Shown: positions 7,671 to 16,246 of the stretch, piece after piece
Layout: every line of letters begins with the position of its first letter
Position numbering within the stretch: the first letter of the stretch is position 1
Assembly (NCBI GenBank): GCA_903853385.1
Contig: CAINTJ010000142.1
Coordinates: forward strand, 62,001 to 126,000
DNA: 64,000 nt
Source: an uncultured Gammaproteobacteria bacterium
GTDB lineage: Bacteria > Pseudomonadota > Gammaproteobacteria > Pseudomonadales > Pseudohongiellaceae
Reading direction: 5' to 3'
Translations under genes and position numbers: made by a program
The notes under the pieces: generated by a model
Seen by the model: the letters and a program-made list of their open reading frames with translations, nothing else
What the model was told of the DNA's origin: nothing
Databases searched by the model: none

Positions 7671-9062
7671 ATGTACGTAACCGCCGACAGTAAAGATCGC
7701 CCCCGTTATCACTTGCTGAAGTCGCTGGATTACAGCCAGCGTGAAGCCGTGGCCTCGTCCACGATGACGTCGACCTGCGACAACTTCATGAACGCGTTCG
7801 CGCTGCATCTGGGTGCCACCAGCATCCAGATGGGTTTTCTTACCGCATTTCCGCAACTGATCGGCTCCCTGATGCAGCTGGTATCAGTGTGGCTTGGCAC
7901 CTTTTTGACACGTCGGCTACTGGTATTATGCACAGCCATTTTGCAGGCATTATTGATGTTTGCGTTTGCTGCACTGGCGGTGGGGAAAGGCGACAATCTG
8001 GCCGCCGATTTGCTGTTACTGGTCATTGCCTATCAGTGTAGCTCCAACCTGATCCAGCCGCAGTGGCGTGCCTGGCTGGGCAGCATGGTGTCACAACATG
8101 AACGTGGCAAGTTTTTTGCCAGTCGCACGCGCTTGACGATGGCCACCTCGCTGGCGGTGTTTGTGGTGGGCGGCGTGGTGCTGACCCTGACCGACATCAT
8201 CGGGCTAACGTGGATCGGGTTTTTGCTGCTGTTCATGACTGCCACTGTCGGTCGCGCCTGCTCCAGTTATTTCCTGTTCCACATGAACGATCCCTCCCCG
8301 CAGCCAGTGGTGCCGGTATCGACACAGTTCTACGCCACCTTCGGCATCGTGCGCGAAGCCTTCAAGGATCCCTGCTTCCGCAACTACAGCTATTTTGTCG
8401 CCGGCATGCAGGGTGCAGCCGCCGTGTCGGCACCATTTTTTGCGGTGTACATGCTGAAAGTGCTGAACTTCAGCTATTTCCAGTACAGCATGAATCTGGC
8501 AGCTTCGATCGCCATGCAATTTTTCATCTTGCGTTACTGGGGCAAACTCAGTGACAAGCATGGCAACCGCCACATCATGCTGATCTGCAGCGCTGCGCTG
8601 CCGCTGGTGCCGGTGCTGTGGCTGTTTTCTGCCAACTTCTACTATTTACTGCTGGTGCAACTGATCTCGGGACTGGCGTGGAGCGGCTTCAACCTGACCA
8701 CCGCCAACTATCTCTATGACATACGCCCGCATCAGACCCATTTCGCCACTTATGCTGCGCTGCAGGCCGGAGTGACCGCGGTGCTGGTGTTCGCCGGCGG
8801 TCTGGCCGGCGGTTATCTGGCGGCATTCTCGGCGGTGCTGGTGAAGCTGACACCGTTCAGCCTGGGCGAAGGGCTGTTCATTGTGTTCGTGGCCAGCGGC
8901 ATTGTGCGAGCCATGGTGCTGGCGTGGTTTATTCCACGCGCCGAAGAGCCGCGCATCCGCACCCACCCGCAGCTGTTTAAACTGCTGTACCGCATAGCCC
9001 GCTACAACTCCAACGGCGTGGTGCTGGACTGGCTGACGGTGGGAGAAAAAGACGGGGAGTGA
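7671..9062 (+). CDS. MFS transporter
   Basis: The 463-residue protein has about 12 hydrophobic segments and the major-facilitator topology. The N-terminal half begins with STMTSTCDNFMNAFALHLGATSIQMGFLTAFPQLIGS (a helix 1-2 pattern). A cytoplasmic turn occurs at RYWGKLSDKHGNRHIM between the halves, which is the usual G-x-L-x-D-K/R-x-G-R motif. The substrate cannot be inferred. It resembles uncharacterised MFS proteins with an N-terminal strand containing SQREAVAS. The downstream genes encode envelope or metabolic proteins that offer no clear hint. The ATG at 7671 is used. Confidence 0.85.
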   Translation: MYVTADSKDRPRYHLLKSLDYSQREAVASSTMTSTCDNFMNAFALHLGATSIQMGFLTAFPQLIGSLMQLVSVWLGTFLTRRLLVLCTAILQALLMFAFAALAVGKGDNLAADLLLLVIAYQCSSNLIQPQWRAWLGSMVSQHERGKFFASRTRLTMATSLAVFVVGGVVLTLTDIIGLTWIGFLLLFMTATVGRACSSYFLFHMNDPSPQPVVPVSTQFYATFGIVREAFKDPCFRNYSYFVAGMQGAAAVSAPFFAVYMLKVLNFSYFQYSMNLAASIAMQFFILRYWGKLSDKHGNRHIMLICSAALPLVPVLWLFSANFYYLLLVQLISGLAWSGFNLTTANYLYDIRPHQTHFATYAALQAGVTAVLVFAGGLAGGYLAAFSAVLVKLTPFSLGEGLFIVFVASGIVRAMVLAWFIPRAEEPRIRTHPQLFKLLYRIARYNSNGVVLDWLTVGEKDGE

Positions 9063-9118
9063 ATCTGTTTTTGTTGTAACTTCGTACAATAAGGATATTT
9101 GATTGCCAAGCTGGATCC

Positions 9119-9670
9119 ATGCTTACCGCCAAACTCTCCTTGTATCACTGGTTGTTGCCGCCTGGCGCAGTCTCGCGGCTTTGCTTGCTGCTGTGCTGGC
9201 TGTTTACACCCATGGCTTTGGCTGCCACTGCCGAAGCCCCGGACTGGGTCGAAGTGGGACACGGCAGTTATAAACGCTTTTTCCTGCATGTGTACGATGT
9301 CAAGCTGGAAGCGCTGCAAACACACTTCCACTACCCTGACACCACCCCCTATGCACTCACACTGGTGTACCAACTTGATCTTGATGCTGATGTGCTGGTC
9401 GACAACACGCTGGCCGAGTGGAACAACCAGAAACTGGCGTGGCCAAAGCCCTGGCTCACCGCGTTAAAGCAATATCTGCCGGATATAAGCAAGGGCGACA
9501 GCTTGCGGCTGGAAGTGAAAGAAGACCACAGCGCCGTATTTTTTTACAACGCCAAAGCCATTGTGACATTTACTGATCAGGAATTCGTGCATGCCTTTGT
9601 CGGTATCTGGCTGAGCGAACACTCCAGCAACTCCAGTTTGCGCAATCAACTACTTGGGCCCAATAAATGA
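9119..9670 (+). CDS. Chalcone-isomerase-like periplasmic protein
   Basis: A signal peptide (residues ~1-36, ending MALAATA) precedes a domain with the chalcone_isomerase-like pattern. This pattern comprises VEVGHGSYKRFFLHVYDVKL, YALTLVYQLDLDADVLVDNTLAEW, GDSLRLEVKE and a C-terminal VHAFVGIWLSEHSS. Bacterial members lack flavonoid substrates and have unknown roles, and some bind fatty acids. The gene overlaps the next one (DUF3833) by four bases (ATGA at 9667), a pairing common in marine gammaproteobacteria. The two probably act together in the envelope. Confidence 0.85.
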   Translation: MLTAKLSLYHWLLPPGAVSRLCLLLCWLFTPMALAATAEAPDWVEVGHGSYKRFFLHVYDVKLEALQTHFHYPDTTPYALTLVYQLDLDADVLVDNTLAEWNNQKLAWPKPWLTALKQYLPDISKGDSLRLEVKEDHSAVFFYNAKAIVTFTDQEFVHAFVGIWLSEHSSNSSLRNQLLGPNK

Positions 9671-10185
9671 AAATGCTGATGATTATGCTGGCGCTATTAC
9701 TCGGCAGTTGTGGCGTAGTGCAGGTGGAAGATTACAATCACAGCCAGCCGGCTCTGGATCTGCGCCAGTTCTTCGACGGCAACCTCAAGGCCTATGGCAT
9801 GCTGCAGGATCGCAGCGGCCGCATGACCCGTCGCTTCTCTGCCACCCTGCATGGCAGCTGGCAGGGCGAAACCGGCACCCTGGTGGAACATTTTTCCTTT
9901 GATGATGGTGAACAGCAGGATCGCACCTGGATTCTGCAACACAAGGGCAACGGCCGCTTCAGCGGTACGGCCGGCGACGTCGTGGGCACCGCCGAGGGCA
10001 ACAGCGGCGGCTCCGTGTTCCAGTGGCAGTACAGCCTGAATGTGCCCTGGCGCAGCAACACGCTGGAAGTGAATCTGAATGACTGGCTCTATCTGGTAGA
10101 TGCACAGCACCTGCTCAACAAGACCACGCTGACCAAATTCGGCTTCCGTGTAGGCGAGTTGACACTGGTGATCGAGAAAATTTGA
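9667..10185 (+). CDS. DUF3833 family lipoprotein
   Basis: The 172-residue protein starts with a short lipoprotein signal (LALLLGSC, cysteine at about residue 15). The DUF3833 core follows: LRQFFDGNLKAYGMLQDRSGRMTRRFS, GTLVEHFSFDDGEQQDRTWIL and a final VGELTLVIEKI. It is a probable lipocalin-like beta-barrel lipoprotein of unknown function. Its start overlaps the stop of the chalcone-isomerase-like gene, so it is translationally coupled to it. No catalytic residues can be assigned. Confidence 0.88.
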   Translation: MKMLMIMLALLLGSCGVVQVEDYNHSQPALDLRQFFDGNLKAYGMLQDRSGRMTRRFSATLHGSWQGETGTLVEHFSFDDGEQQDRTWILQHKGNGRFSGTAGDVVGTAEGNSGGSVFQWQYSLNVPWRSNTLEVNLNDWLYLVDAQHLLNKTTLTKFGFRVGELTLVIEKI

Positions 10186-10240
10186 CCATTGCCTCTGCTT
10201 TGCTGCATCTTGCGGTTTTCCCCAGCGGCAACCTCCCTCC

Positions 10241-10858
10241 ATGAACGCCCAAGCCATACAGCTCGAAGTATTTGCCGATTATGTGTGCCCGTGGTGCTAC
10301 CTCGGCAATGCCGTGGTGGAACAACTGCAAAAGCGCTTTGGGTTGCAGGTGAAGCGCTCGCCGTTTCCGCTGCACTCCTCCACTCCCCAGGAAGGCTTGT
10401 TGCTGAGTGAACTGCTGCGCGGGGTTGATCTCACCAGTGTGCACCAGCGACTCTATGCGCTGATGGATGAGCTCGGACTCGAATACGGCCCGCGTGACCG
10501 CACCTACAACAGCCGCCTCGCGCAGGAACTCGGGCTGTGGGCCGATACCCAAAGCGGCGGCGACCAACTGCACGCGCTGCTCTATCGCCGCTATTTCGTG
10601 CATAACGGCAATCTGGCCGAACCGGAAGTCTTGTTGACTACCGTCGCGGAAGCCGGTCTGGATGTGGCTGTAGCGAAAACCGTGCTGGCACAGCGCACGT
10701 TCCGTGATGCCTGTGATGAAGCCTGGGAACGCGCGCGTCGCTTCCAGATCACCGGGGTACCTACCTTTGCCGCTGGCGGCTATCAGTTCTCGGGCTTTCA
10801 TCCACTGGCAGAAATGGAGGAGTTCATTCGTTTCCTGCAGGAAAAGACCAGCGCATGA
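10241..10858 (+). CDS. DsbA-family thioredoxin-like oxidoreductase (FrnE-like)
   Basis: The protein begins LEVFADYVCPWCYLGN, with a CPWC redox site at about residues 19-22. The all-helical insertion of the FrnE group follows, then the cis-Pro loop ITGVPTFAAGGYQFSG near residue 175. The length of 205 is typical. There is no signal peptide, so it is cytoplasmic. FrnE-type proteins act as disulfide isomerases or as isomerase-like enzymes. The gene overlaps the ATP-grasp gene downstream (ATGA at 10855), suggesting a linked function that cannot be named from the sequence. Confidence 0.92.
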   Translation: MNAQAIQLEVFADYVCPWCYLGNAVVEQLQKRFGLQVKRSPFPLHSSTPQEGLLLSELLRGVDLTSVHQRLYALMDELGLEYGPRDRTYNSRLAQELGLWADTQSGGDQLHALLYRRYFVHNGNLAEPEVLLTTVAEAGLDVAVAKTVLAQRTFRDACDEAWERARRFQITGVPTFAAGGYQFSGFHPLAEMEEFIRFLQEKTSA

Positions 10859-11622
10859 AACTGGTGTCGTTCGATCCCATGCGCACGATCGGGTTTCCGG
10901 ATGTCACCCAGCTGAAACCGACGCAGATGTATGAGCAAGCGGTTTTGCTGCACAGTGCCGACTGGGTGCTGTTCCCGGAATACTGGCAACTCAACACCTT
11001 GCAATATGCGTACAAGACTCGCGTATTTCCGAGTGAAGCCAGCTACCGCATCGGCCACAACAAGATCGAAATGACGCGCGCCTTCATGGCGGTGGCGCCG
11101 CATAACACTCCAGATACCTACATTCTTGCCAATACGCCTGGCAATGCCGAAGAGCTCTGGCACAGCATGCCGCAGCCATTCGTTGCCAAGCTGCCGAAGA
11201 GCTCGCAGGGCGAAGGCGTATGGCTGATCCAAACCCATAGTGACTGGCAGCAATATCTGGGCAAGACCGATGTGCTCTATGTGCAGGAATATCTGCCAAT
11301 TGACCGCGACTTGCGCATCGTACTGGTCGGCGACACCATTCTGGCCGCCTACTGGCGCCTGCAATCGCCGTACAGTTTTCACAACAATCTGGCGCGTGGT
11401 GGCGAAGCCGAGTTCAGCCCGGCCCCGCAGGCAGCTCTCGACCTGGTGCTGCAGGTTTCCCGGGCGCTGGCTATCAACCATGCCGGTTTTGATGTGGCAA
11501 TGGTGGGTGAACGACCCTATTTGTTCGAACTCAACCGCCTGTTTGGCAACAGAGGCATTGAGGGTGGCGATGCCCGGGTAAATGCGGCAATACTGGAGTA
11601 TCTTGTTCAGCAACCACAATGA
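10855..11622 (+). CDS. ATP-grasp domain protein (RimK-like)
   Basis: The 255-residue protein has the ATP-grasp core. The first lobe has FVAKLPKSSQGEGVWLI (glycine-rich ATP loop). The hinge reads LYVQEYLPIDRDLRIVLVGD, and the metal-binding end INHAGFDVAMVGERPYLFELN carries Asp and Glu-Asn ligands. Such enzymes join a carboxylate to an amine via an acyl phosphate, and RimK-type members add amino acids to peptides or proteins. The substrate is unknown. The N-terminal ~80 residues (FDPMRTIGFPDVTQLKP) form an unusual, conserved-looking domain. It is coupled to the FrnE-like gene and followed after 15 bases by PPK2. Confidence 0.87.
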   Translation: MKLVSFDPMRTIGFPDVTQLKPTQMYEQAVLLHSADWVLFPEYWQLNTLQYAYKTRVFPSEASYRIGHNKIEMTRAFMAVAPHNTPDTYILANTPGNAEELWHSMPQPFVAKLPKSSQGEGVWLIQTHSDWQQYLGKTDVLYVQEYLPIDRDLRIVLVGDTILAAYWRLQSPYSFHNNLARGGEAEFSPAPQAALDLVLQVSRALAINHAGFDVAMVGERPYLFELNRLFGNRGIEGGDARVNAAILEYLVQQPQ

Positions 11623-11637
11623 ATCACGACTTTTGTC

Positions 11638-12381
11638 ATGAAAATCAGAAAATTCAATTACAAGAAACAATTGCATGAACTGCAGGTGGAACTGGTCAAA
11701 CTGCAACGGCATATCATCAGCAACAATGCGCGTATCCTGATCCTGTTTGAAGGCAGGGATGCCGCCGGCAAGGATGGCCTGATCAAGCGGATTACCGAGC
11801 ATTTAAGTCCGCGTGAAACACGTGTGGTGGCACTGGGCAAACCCACTGATATGGAAAACCACTCGTGGTATTTTGAACGCTACGTCGCCCATCTGCCGGC
11901 GGATGCCGAGATGGTGCTGTTCAACCGCAGTTGGTACAACCGCGCCGGCGTGGAAAAAGTCATGGGCTTTTGTACCCCCGCCGAATATGAAACCTTCATG
12001 GCAACCGTGAATGATTTTGAGCATTTGCTGATCAAGTCCGGGGTTATTCTGCTCAAGTACTATCTGGATATCAGCCGTACTGAACAAACCCAACGCCTGG
12101 CCGAGCGGCGCAAAGACCCGCTAACCCAGTGGAAAATCAGTCCGCTTGACAAAATTGCGCTCAAACACTGGAAAGACTACTCCGCCGCCCGTGATGAAAT
12201 GTTCGTGCGTACGCACACCGAACAATCACCCTGGATCATTGTAAAAGCCGACAACAAGGAACTGACCAGACTCAATGTGATCCGGGACATTTTGCACAGG
12301 GTGGAGAGACCGGATAAAAAGAAGCGTATTGAGCACGCCGACCGCAATATTGTTTATTTGTACGGGTCTGCCTGCGTTTAA
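11638..12381 (+). CDS. ppk2: Polyphosphate kinase 2 family protein
   Basis: This 247-residue P-loop kinase has Walker A GRDAAGKDGLIKR at about residues 40-52. The PPK2 blocks are PTDMENHSWYFERYVAHLP, MVLFNRSWYNRAGVEKVMGF (Walker B and lid), and DPLTQWKISPLDKIALKHW. PPK2 enzymes phosphorylate nucleoside mono- or diphosphates using polyphosphate, or do the reverse. The class (I, II or III) is not certain, but the single-domain length fits class I or III. It lies 15 bases downstream of the ATP-grasp gene and may supply nucleotide triphosphate to it, which is inference. Confidence 0.93.
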   Translation: MKIRKFNYKKQLHELQVELVKLQRHIISNNARILILFEGRDAAGKDGLIKRITEHLSPRETRVVALGKPTDMENHSWYFERYVAHLPADAEMVLFNRSWYNRAGVEKVMGFCTPAEYETFMATVNDFEHLLIKSGVILLKYYLDISRTEQTQRLAERRKDPLTQWKISPLDKIALKHWKDYSAARDEMFVRTHTEQSPWIIVKADNKELTRLNVIRDILHRVERPDKKKRIEHADRNIVYLYGSACV

Positions 12382-12472
12382 CAGTCAGGATCGTATTCAT
12401 TGACTACCATCAATCACCTGGCTGCCGGCATCGATTAATCTGTACAGACCAGATTGCAAACAGGAGCCACCC

Positions 12473-12712
12473 ATGACCATAGAGAAACACGACCTGATCC
12501 ATGAATTCCCGGAATACAAAGACAAGATCCACACCCTGAAGATGAACAATGCCCATTTCGCCCGGCTGTTCACCGCCTATCACGAAGTGGCGCATGAGGT
12601 GCACAGCATTGAAACCGGTGCCGTCAATACCTCCGACGACCATCTGGAAATGCGCAAGAAAGAACGGTTGAACCTGAAAGACCAGCTCTTTCACATGCTG
12701 ACCCAGGCCTGA
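12473..12712 (+). CDS. YdcH family (DUF465) small protein
   Basis: The 79-residue, largely helical and charged protein matches DUF465/YdcH. It opens HDLIHEFPEYKDKIHTLKMNN, has FARLFTAYHEVAHEVHSIE, and ends RKKERLNLKDQLFHML. The function is unknown. The start is supported by AGGAG 7 bases upstream. A short inverted repeat (AATCTG at 12437, CAGATT at 12450) lies in the 90-base gap after ppk2. The gene converges on the RibD-like gene. Confidence 0.9.
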   Translation: MTIEKHDLIHEFPEYKDKIHTLKMNNAHFARLFTAYHEVAHEVHSIETGAVNTSDDHLEMRKKERLNLKDQLFHMLTQA

Positions 12713-12738
12713 GTCAGCGGCTATCAGTACAGTTCCGC

Positions 12739-13176
12739 TTACAAAGCTCGCCCCAGGTAATGTTGCAACGCAGCGTTCACCTGGGGGGCCAGCACTCCCA
12801 CTTCCACTTCAATGCCCGCCGCGCGCAACATGGCAATGCCGCGACCATTGTTGCGGGGGTCGGGATCCAGCATGCCGACACACACTTTGCTGATGCCGGC
12901 CTTGATCAAGGCCTTGGCGCACGAGGGCGTGCGACCATGAAAGGAACACGGCTCCAAAGTCACATAGACCGTCACATCCGTCGCATCGCCGCCCAGCAGT
13001 TGCAAGGCCATTGCTTCTGCATGCGGCGCGCCGGGCACATTGGTGTGGCCGCTCGCCACCACTGCACCGTTGCGCACCAGCAAACAACCTACCGGGGGAT
13101 TGTCTTCACACAGCGGCACCGCCTTGCGACCTTCCGCCAACGCCAGCTGCATGAAATGTTCGGCTACCGTGCTCAT
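12739..13176 (-). CDS. RibD-type deaminase (CMP/dCMP deaminase fold)
   Basis: The 145-residue protein corresponds to the deaminase half of RibD. Zinc-site motifs are PHAEAMAL (His and catalytic Glu) and LEPCSFHGRTPSCAKALI (two Cys), with the substrate loop GMLDPDPRNNGRGIAML. In riboflavin synthesis this domain deaminates the pyrimidine intermediate. The reductase domain of bifunctional RibD is absent here, so the protein is either a stand-alone deaminase or a paralogue working with a separate reductase. It starts only 7 bases after the stop of the M48 protease gene, hence probably in the same transcript. Confidence 0.88.
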   Translation of the reverse strand: MSTVAEHFMQLALAEGRKAVPLCEDNPPVGCLLVRNGAVVASGHTNVPGAPHAEAMALQLLGGDATDVTVYVTLEPCSFHGRTPSCAKALIKAGISKVCVGMLDPDPRNNGRGIAMLRAAGIEVEVGVLAPQVNAALQHYLGRAL

Positions 13177-13182
13177 TGCTGT

Positions 13183-14760
13183 CTATAACCCTACTGCTAC
13201 CACTTGCACAGCCATCATGTCGGCTGTCCACACCGCGCCTTCGGGGAAGGCCAGACCTGAAATGACATCGGCATAGGTATTGGGAGCCAATGCCGGCAAG
13301 GCCACGCGGCGCTGCTGGATCTGGCCATTGATCAGCACCTGGAACTGTACTTCCACTGCCCGCATTGCCACCGGGCTGCGATTGCTGACCTTGGCCAGCA
13401 CGCGGCCACGCTTGTCAGCATAAACTTCGGCTTGCGCATAAATAGCCGGATTATCCTGCACGTCCAGCCGGGCAAAGGCGGCTGTAGCTTCTTGTCCAAC
13501 CAGACCTTTGGCTAGCGAAGCCTGCTGGAAGTAGCGCTTGGCGTCGACGCGGTTGCCATCAGTCAGTGCCAGCTTGCCCAGCTCGTTCATCGCCATTGCC
13601 GTGGGCAGCAGTTTGGTACTGCGCTCCAGATCCTGGCGCGCCAGTACAGTCTGGTTGAGCCGGGCATGCGCCACGCCACGACCCAGATAATAATCGTAAT
13701 AATTGCCATCATGCTTGATTGCCTCGTTGTAACTGGCGAGCGCGTCATTGTAATGCTGCTGATAAACCAGAATGTCACCCTTGAGGCCATGAAAGCGGGC
13801 TTCTTCCGGCACCTGCTTGATGGCTGAGTCAAGCTTGGTCAGCGCCATCTGATAATCTTTTTTGGCGATGGCCTTCTCTGCTTCGTCAAAGGCTTTGTAG
13901 GCCGGCTTGGTCTTGTTCAATCTGGCGATGGCCTGCCGGAAACGCGCTTCCCCCACTTCCAGATCCCGACCCTGCAGTGAGGGCATCAAGGCTTCTACTT
14001 GCTTCCGGTTGTTATCGACCCGCTCCTGCGAGGGCGGATGCGAAGCAAACAGGCCCTCCATCCAGCCGCTCTTTTTGTCTTCGAACAAGGCTACAAAGGT
14101 TTCCTGCAAGCTAATGGCCGCATGGGGGTCGTAGCCGGCACGCACCATGTATTCGATGCCATATTGATCTGCTTCACGTTCGGCATCGCGGCCATGGTTC
14201 ATGGTAACCAGCTGCGCACCCAGCATGGCCCCGCCCAGCACAAAGTCGCTGTATCTGGAAGTTTTATCGTTGGCAGCAACCGCAACAGCACCCAGCACCA
14301 TGGCGCCTTGCATCAAGGTGCCGCGCGTCATCGCCTGCGCCCCGTGTCCGATGGCAGCATGGCTCACTTCATGGCCAAGCACGGCCGCCAGTTCGGCCTC
14401 ATTGTTGAGTTCATACAACAGGCCGCGATTGACGGCAATCTTGCCACCTGGCAAGGCCCAGGCATTGGGCACGCCGTTGTTGAGTACCACGAATTCGTAG
14501 TTGAACTTGCGATCACTCACCGCCGCCAGTCGCTTGCCGACCTGACTGACGTAGGCAGTCAACTCAGGATCGACCTGATAGGTGCCGCCCTGCCCTTGCT
14601 GCGACGGCACATACTGCTCGGCACCGATTTTGCGTTCCTCCGCTTCCGAAACCAGCGATAATTCGCTACGGCCGGTGACCGGATTGACGACACAGCCCGC
14701 CAGCAGGGCAAGCGTGGCAATGGCAGCCACTGCGGCCAGCACTGATCTGAAGTGTTGCAC
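13183..14760 (-). CDS. M48-family metalloprotease lipoprotein with TPR repeats
   Basis: A lipobox (LLAGC, Cys about residue 23 from this start) precedes an M48 catalytic domain. The zinc motif HEVSH is at about residues 130-134, and the third ligand lies in DAEREADQYGIEYM. Several TPR-like repeats (about 290-420) and a beta-rich C-terminus follow. The arrangement resembles BepA/YfgC-type periplasmic proteases involved in outer-membrane protein quality control. GTG at 14760 is preferred because AGGAG lies 9 bases upstream. A TTG start at 14793 would add 11 residues. It is divergent from pldA, another outer-membrane gene. Confidence 0.9.
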   Translation of the reverse strand: MQHFRSVLAAVAAIATLALLAGCVVNPVTGRSELSLVSEAEERKIGAEQYVPSQQGQGGTYQVDPELTAYVSQVGKRLAAVSDRKFNYEFVVLNNGVPNAWALPGGKIAVNRGLLYELNNEAELAAVLGHEVSHAAIGHGAQAMTRGTLMQGAMVLGAVAVAANDKTSRYSDFVLGGAMLGAQLVTMNHGRDAEREADQYGIEYMVRAGYDPHAAISLQETFVALFEDKKSGWMEGLFASHPPSQERVDNNRKQVEALMPSLQGRDLEVGEARFRQAIARLNKTKPAYKAFDEAEKAIAKKDYQMALTKLDSAIKQVPEEARFHGLKGDILVYQQHYNDALASYNEAIKHDGNYYDYYLGRGVAHARLNQTVLARQDLERSTKLLPTAMAMNELGKLALTDGNRVDAKRYFQQASLAKGLVGQEATAAFARLDVQDNPAIYAQAEVYADKRGRVLAKVSNRSPVAMRAVEVQFQVLINGQIQQRRVALPALAPNTYADVISGLAFPEGAVWTADMMAVQVVAVGL

Positions 14761-14806
14761 CTTGGCACTCTCCTGCTTGGCCTGTTGGAACAAGGTGGCA
14801 TTCTAG

Positions 14807-14833
14807 AGGTGTTCGGCATGCCGAGAAACACCT
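14807..14833. promoter_or_regulatory. Hairpin in the M48/pldA divergent promoter region
   Basis: AGGTGTT (14807-14813) pairs with AACACCT (14827-14833), and the interior CGGCATGCCG (14814-14823) is itself palindromic. The element sits between two divergently transcribed envelope genes, 39 bases before the pldA start, and could be an operator or an mRNA hairpin. Neither strand has a T-run, so it is not a typical terminator. Confidence 0.4.
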
Positions 14834-14871
14834 GTAGTCCCGAATTAATCCAGCATTAAGGAATAACTTTC

Positions 14872-16197
14872 ATGCAATTTATCAAGGCTTGTGTGTTTGG
14901 GCTTGCCAGCCTCACCGCCGCCGGCGCGCTGGCGCAGGATGCGGTGCAGCTGATTGATGACAACGGCCAGTCGCCACAACTGAGCGAGCTTGACCGGCTA
15001 TATATCGCCACCAGGCTCGAGCAACTCGACCTGGCCCAGTGCCAGACTCGCCTGCTCAACAAACAACCACGCGTGGTCTATCGTCAACTCACGCTGCAGC
15101 ACAACGGCCAGAACCTGCACATCAACGTGGCCGACGATGTGATGCGCACCCGCAACCTGGTGATCTACACCGAAAGCGGCAAGGAATGGCGCGAATATTA
15201 TGCCTGCCCGCAAGATCCGCTGTTGCCGGCGCTGGCGATCATTGCTACTGCCAAAGTCAGTGGCCAGGAAATCGGCAGCAATGATATCCGCCAGAAAGTG
15301 CTGGCTCGCCATACCCAGCTCTCAAGTCATGAACCCACCGAGCTGATGATCCGCACCGACAGCAATAATCCCAGCCATCCGTATCTGGATTTCACGCTGT
15401 CGCTGAAACATCCGCTGTTCGCCAATTGGGAGATGCTGGAACAACTGCAGGCAAAAGGCGCCGATGTGATGGAAGCGCTGATTCCCGGCGACCAGGAATA
15501 TCTGGTGCAGCCTTATCTGGCTTTTACTGGCCGCTTTTCCCAGTACATAGGTACGCGCCAGTCCTCTCCCGTGATGGAGCGCCGCTTCAATCCCTCACTG
15601 TTCTACCGCATCTGGTCTTCGGATGACGCGTGGTTTGATGCGGGGCTGGCACATGAGTCCAATGGCCAGCGCATCAATACGCAAGAGGCGCTTGCGCGTG
15701 AACAGCTGGACTATGTGGCGCGCGGCGAAGATGCCCAGTTTGCGCGCGACGCACTCAGCCGCGGCTGGGATTACTCCTTCATCGATTGGCAGCGCTCATG
15801 GAACAGCCAGTGGCAAACCCATTTGCAGCTGCGGCACTACCTCAGCGACGGTCCGTTGCAAGGCAAGAGCGAGGAATACAACCTCTGGGAAGATGGCGGC
15901 CGGCAAGCCAGACCACGCAGTGCTTACGATGGAGTGAGCATCAGCCTGCAATACAATTTCAATCGCAGCCGCTGCTTTGTCGGCACCGCCTTTGTATGTT
16001 TCAACAAGCTGGATGTGAAGCAGGAAACCGGCTATTCCGGACTGTTCAAACACAACACCACCACCGTTGAATTCACTACCGACTTCTTCGGTTTGCCAGT
16101 GCAATTGTGGAGCCGTAATGGTTATGCCAGCGATCTGGTGGATTACTACCGCTATACCAAAAGCTGGGGGCTGGGGATTGAGTTGAGGACGCCGTGA
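14872..16197 (+). CDS. pldA: Outer-membrane phospholipase A
   Basis: A signal peptide (~21 residues, ending ALAQ) is followed by an extra ~130-residue N-terminal domain with two cysteines. The OMPLA barrel then starts around residue 160. The catalytic His-Ser are in AHESNGQ (H261, S263). The upstream strand FSQYIGTRQSSPVMERRFNPSLFYRIW matches OMPLA's calcium and dimer region. The enzyme hydrolyses phospholipids that flip to the outer leaflet. At 441 residues it is longer than the ~290-residue E. coli protein because of the N-terminal domain. A strong AAGGA site lies upstream. Confidence 0.93.
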   Translation: MQFIKACVFGLASLTAAGALAQDAVQLIDDNGQSPQLSELDRLYIATRLEQLDLAQCQTRLLNKQPRVVYRQLTLQHNGQNLHINVADDVMRTRNLVIYTESGKEWREYYACPQDPLLPALAIIATAKVSGQEIGSNDIRQKVLARHTQLSSHEPTELMIRTDSNNPSHPYLDFTLSLKHPLFANWEMLEQLQAKGADVMEALIPGDQEYLVQPYLAFTGRFSQYIGTRQSSPVMERRFNPSLFYRIWSSDDAWFDAGLAHESNGQRINTQEALAREQLDYVARGEDAQFARDALSRGWDYSFIDWQRSWNSQWQTHLQLRHYLSDGPLQGKSEEYNLWEDGGRQARPRSAYDGVSISLQYNFNRSRCFVGTAFVCFNKLDVKQETGYSGLFKHNTTTVEFTTDFFGLPVQLWSRNGYASDLVDYYRYTKSWGLGIELRTP

Positions 16198-16209
16198 AGG
16201 CTTGCCAGG

Positions 16210-16231
16210 GCAGGCAATTTACTATGCCTGC
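16210..16231. terminator. Short hairpin between convergent pldA and TSUP gene
   Basis: GCAGGC (16210-16215) and GCCTGC (16226-16231) form a 6-bp stem with a 10-base A/T-rich loop in the 49-base gap between the two convergent stops. There is no U-tract, so it is only a weak candidate for a shared terminator. Confidence 0.3.
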
Positions 16232-16246
16232 TCGCAGCGAATATTT

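Noticed and set aside
12437-12455. AATCTG/CAGATT inverted repeat before ydcH as a terminator for ppk2
   Set aside because: A 6-bp AT-containing stem with no U-tract is too weak to call.
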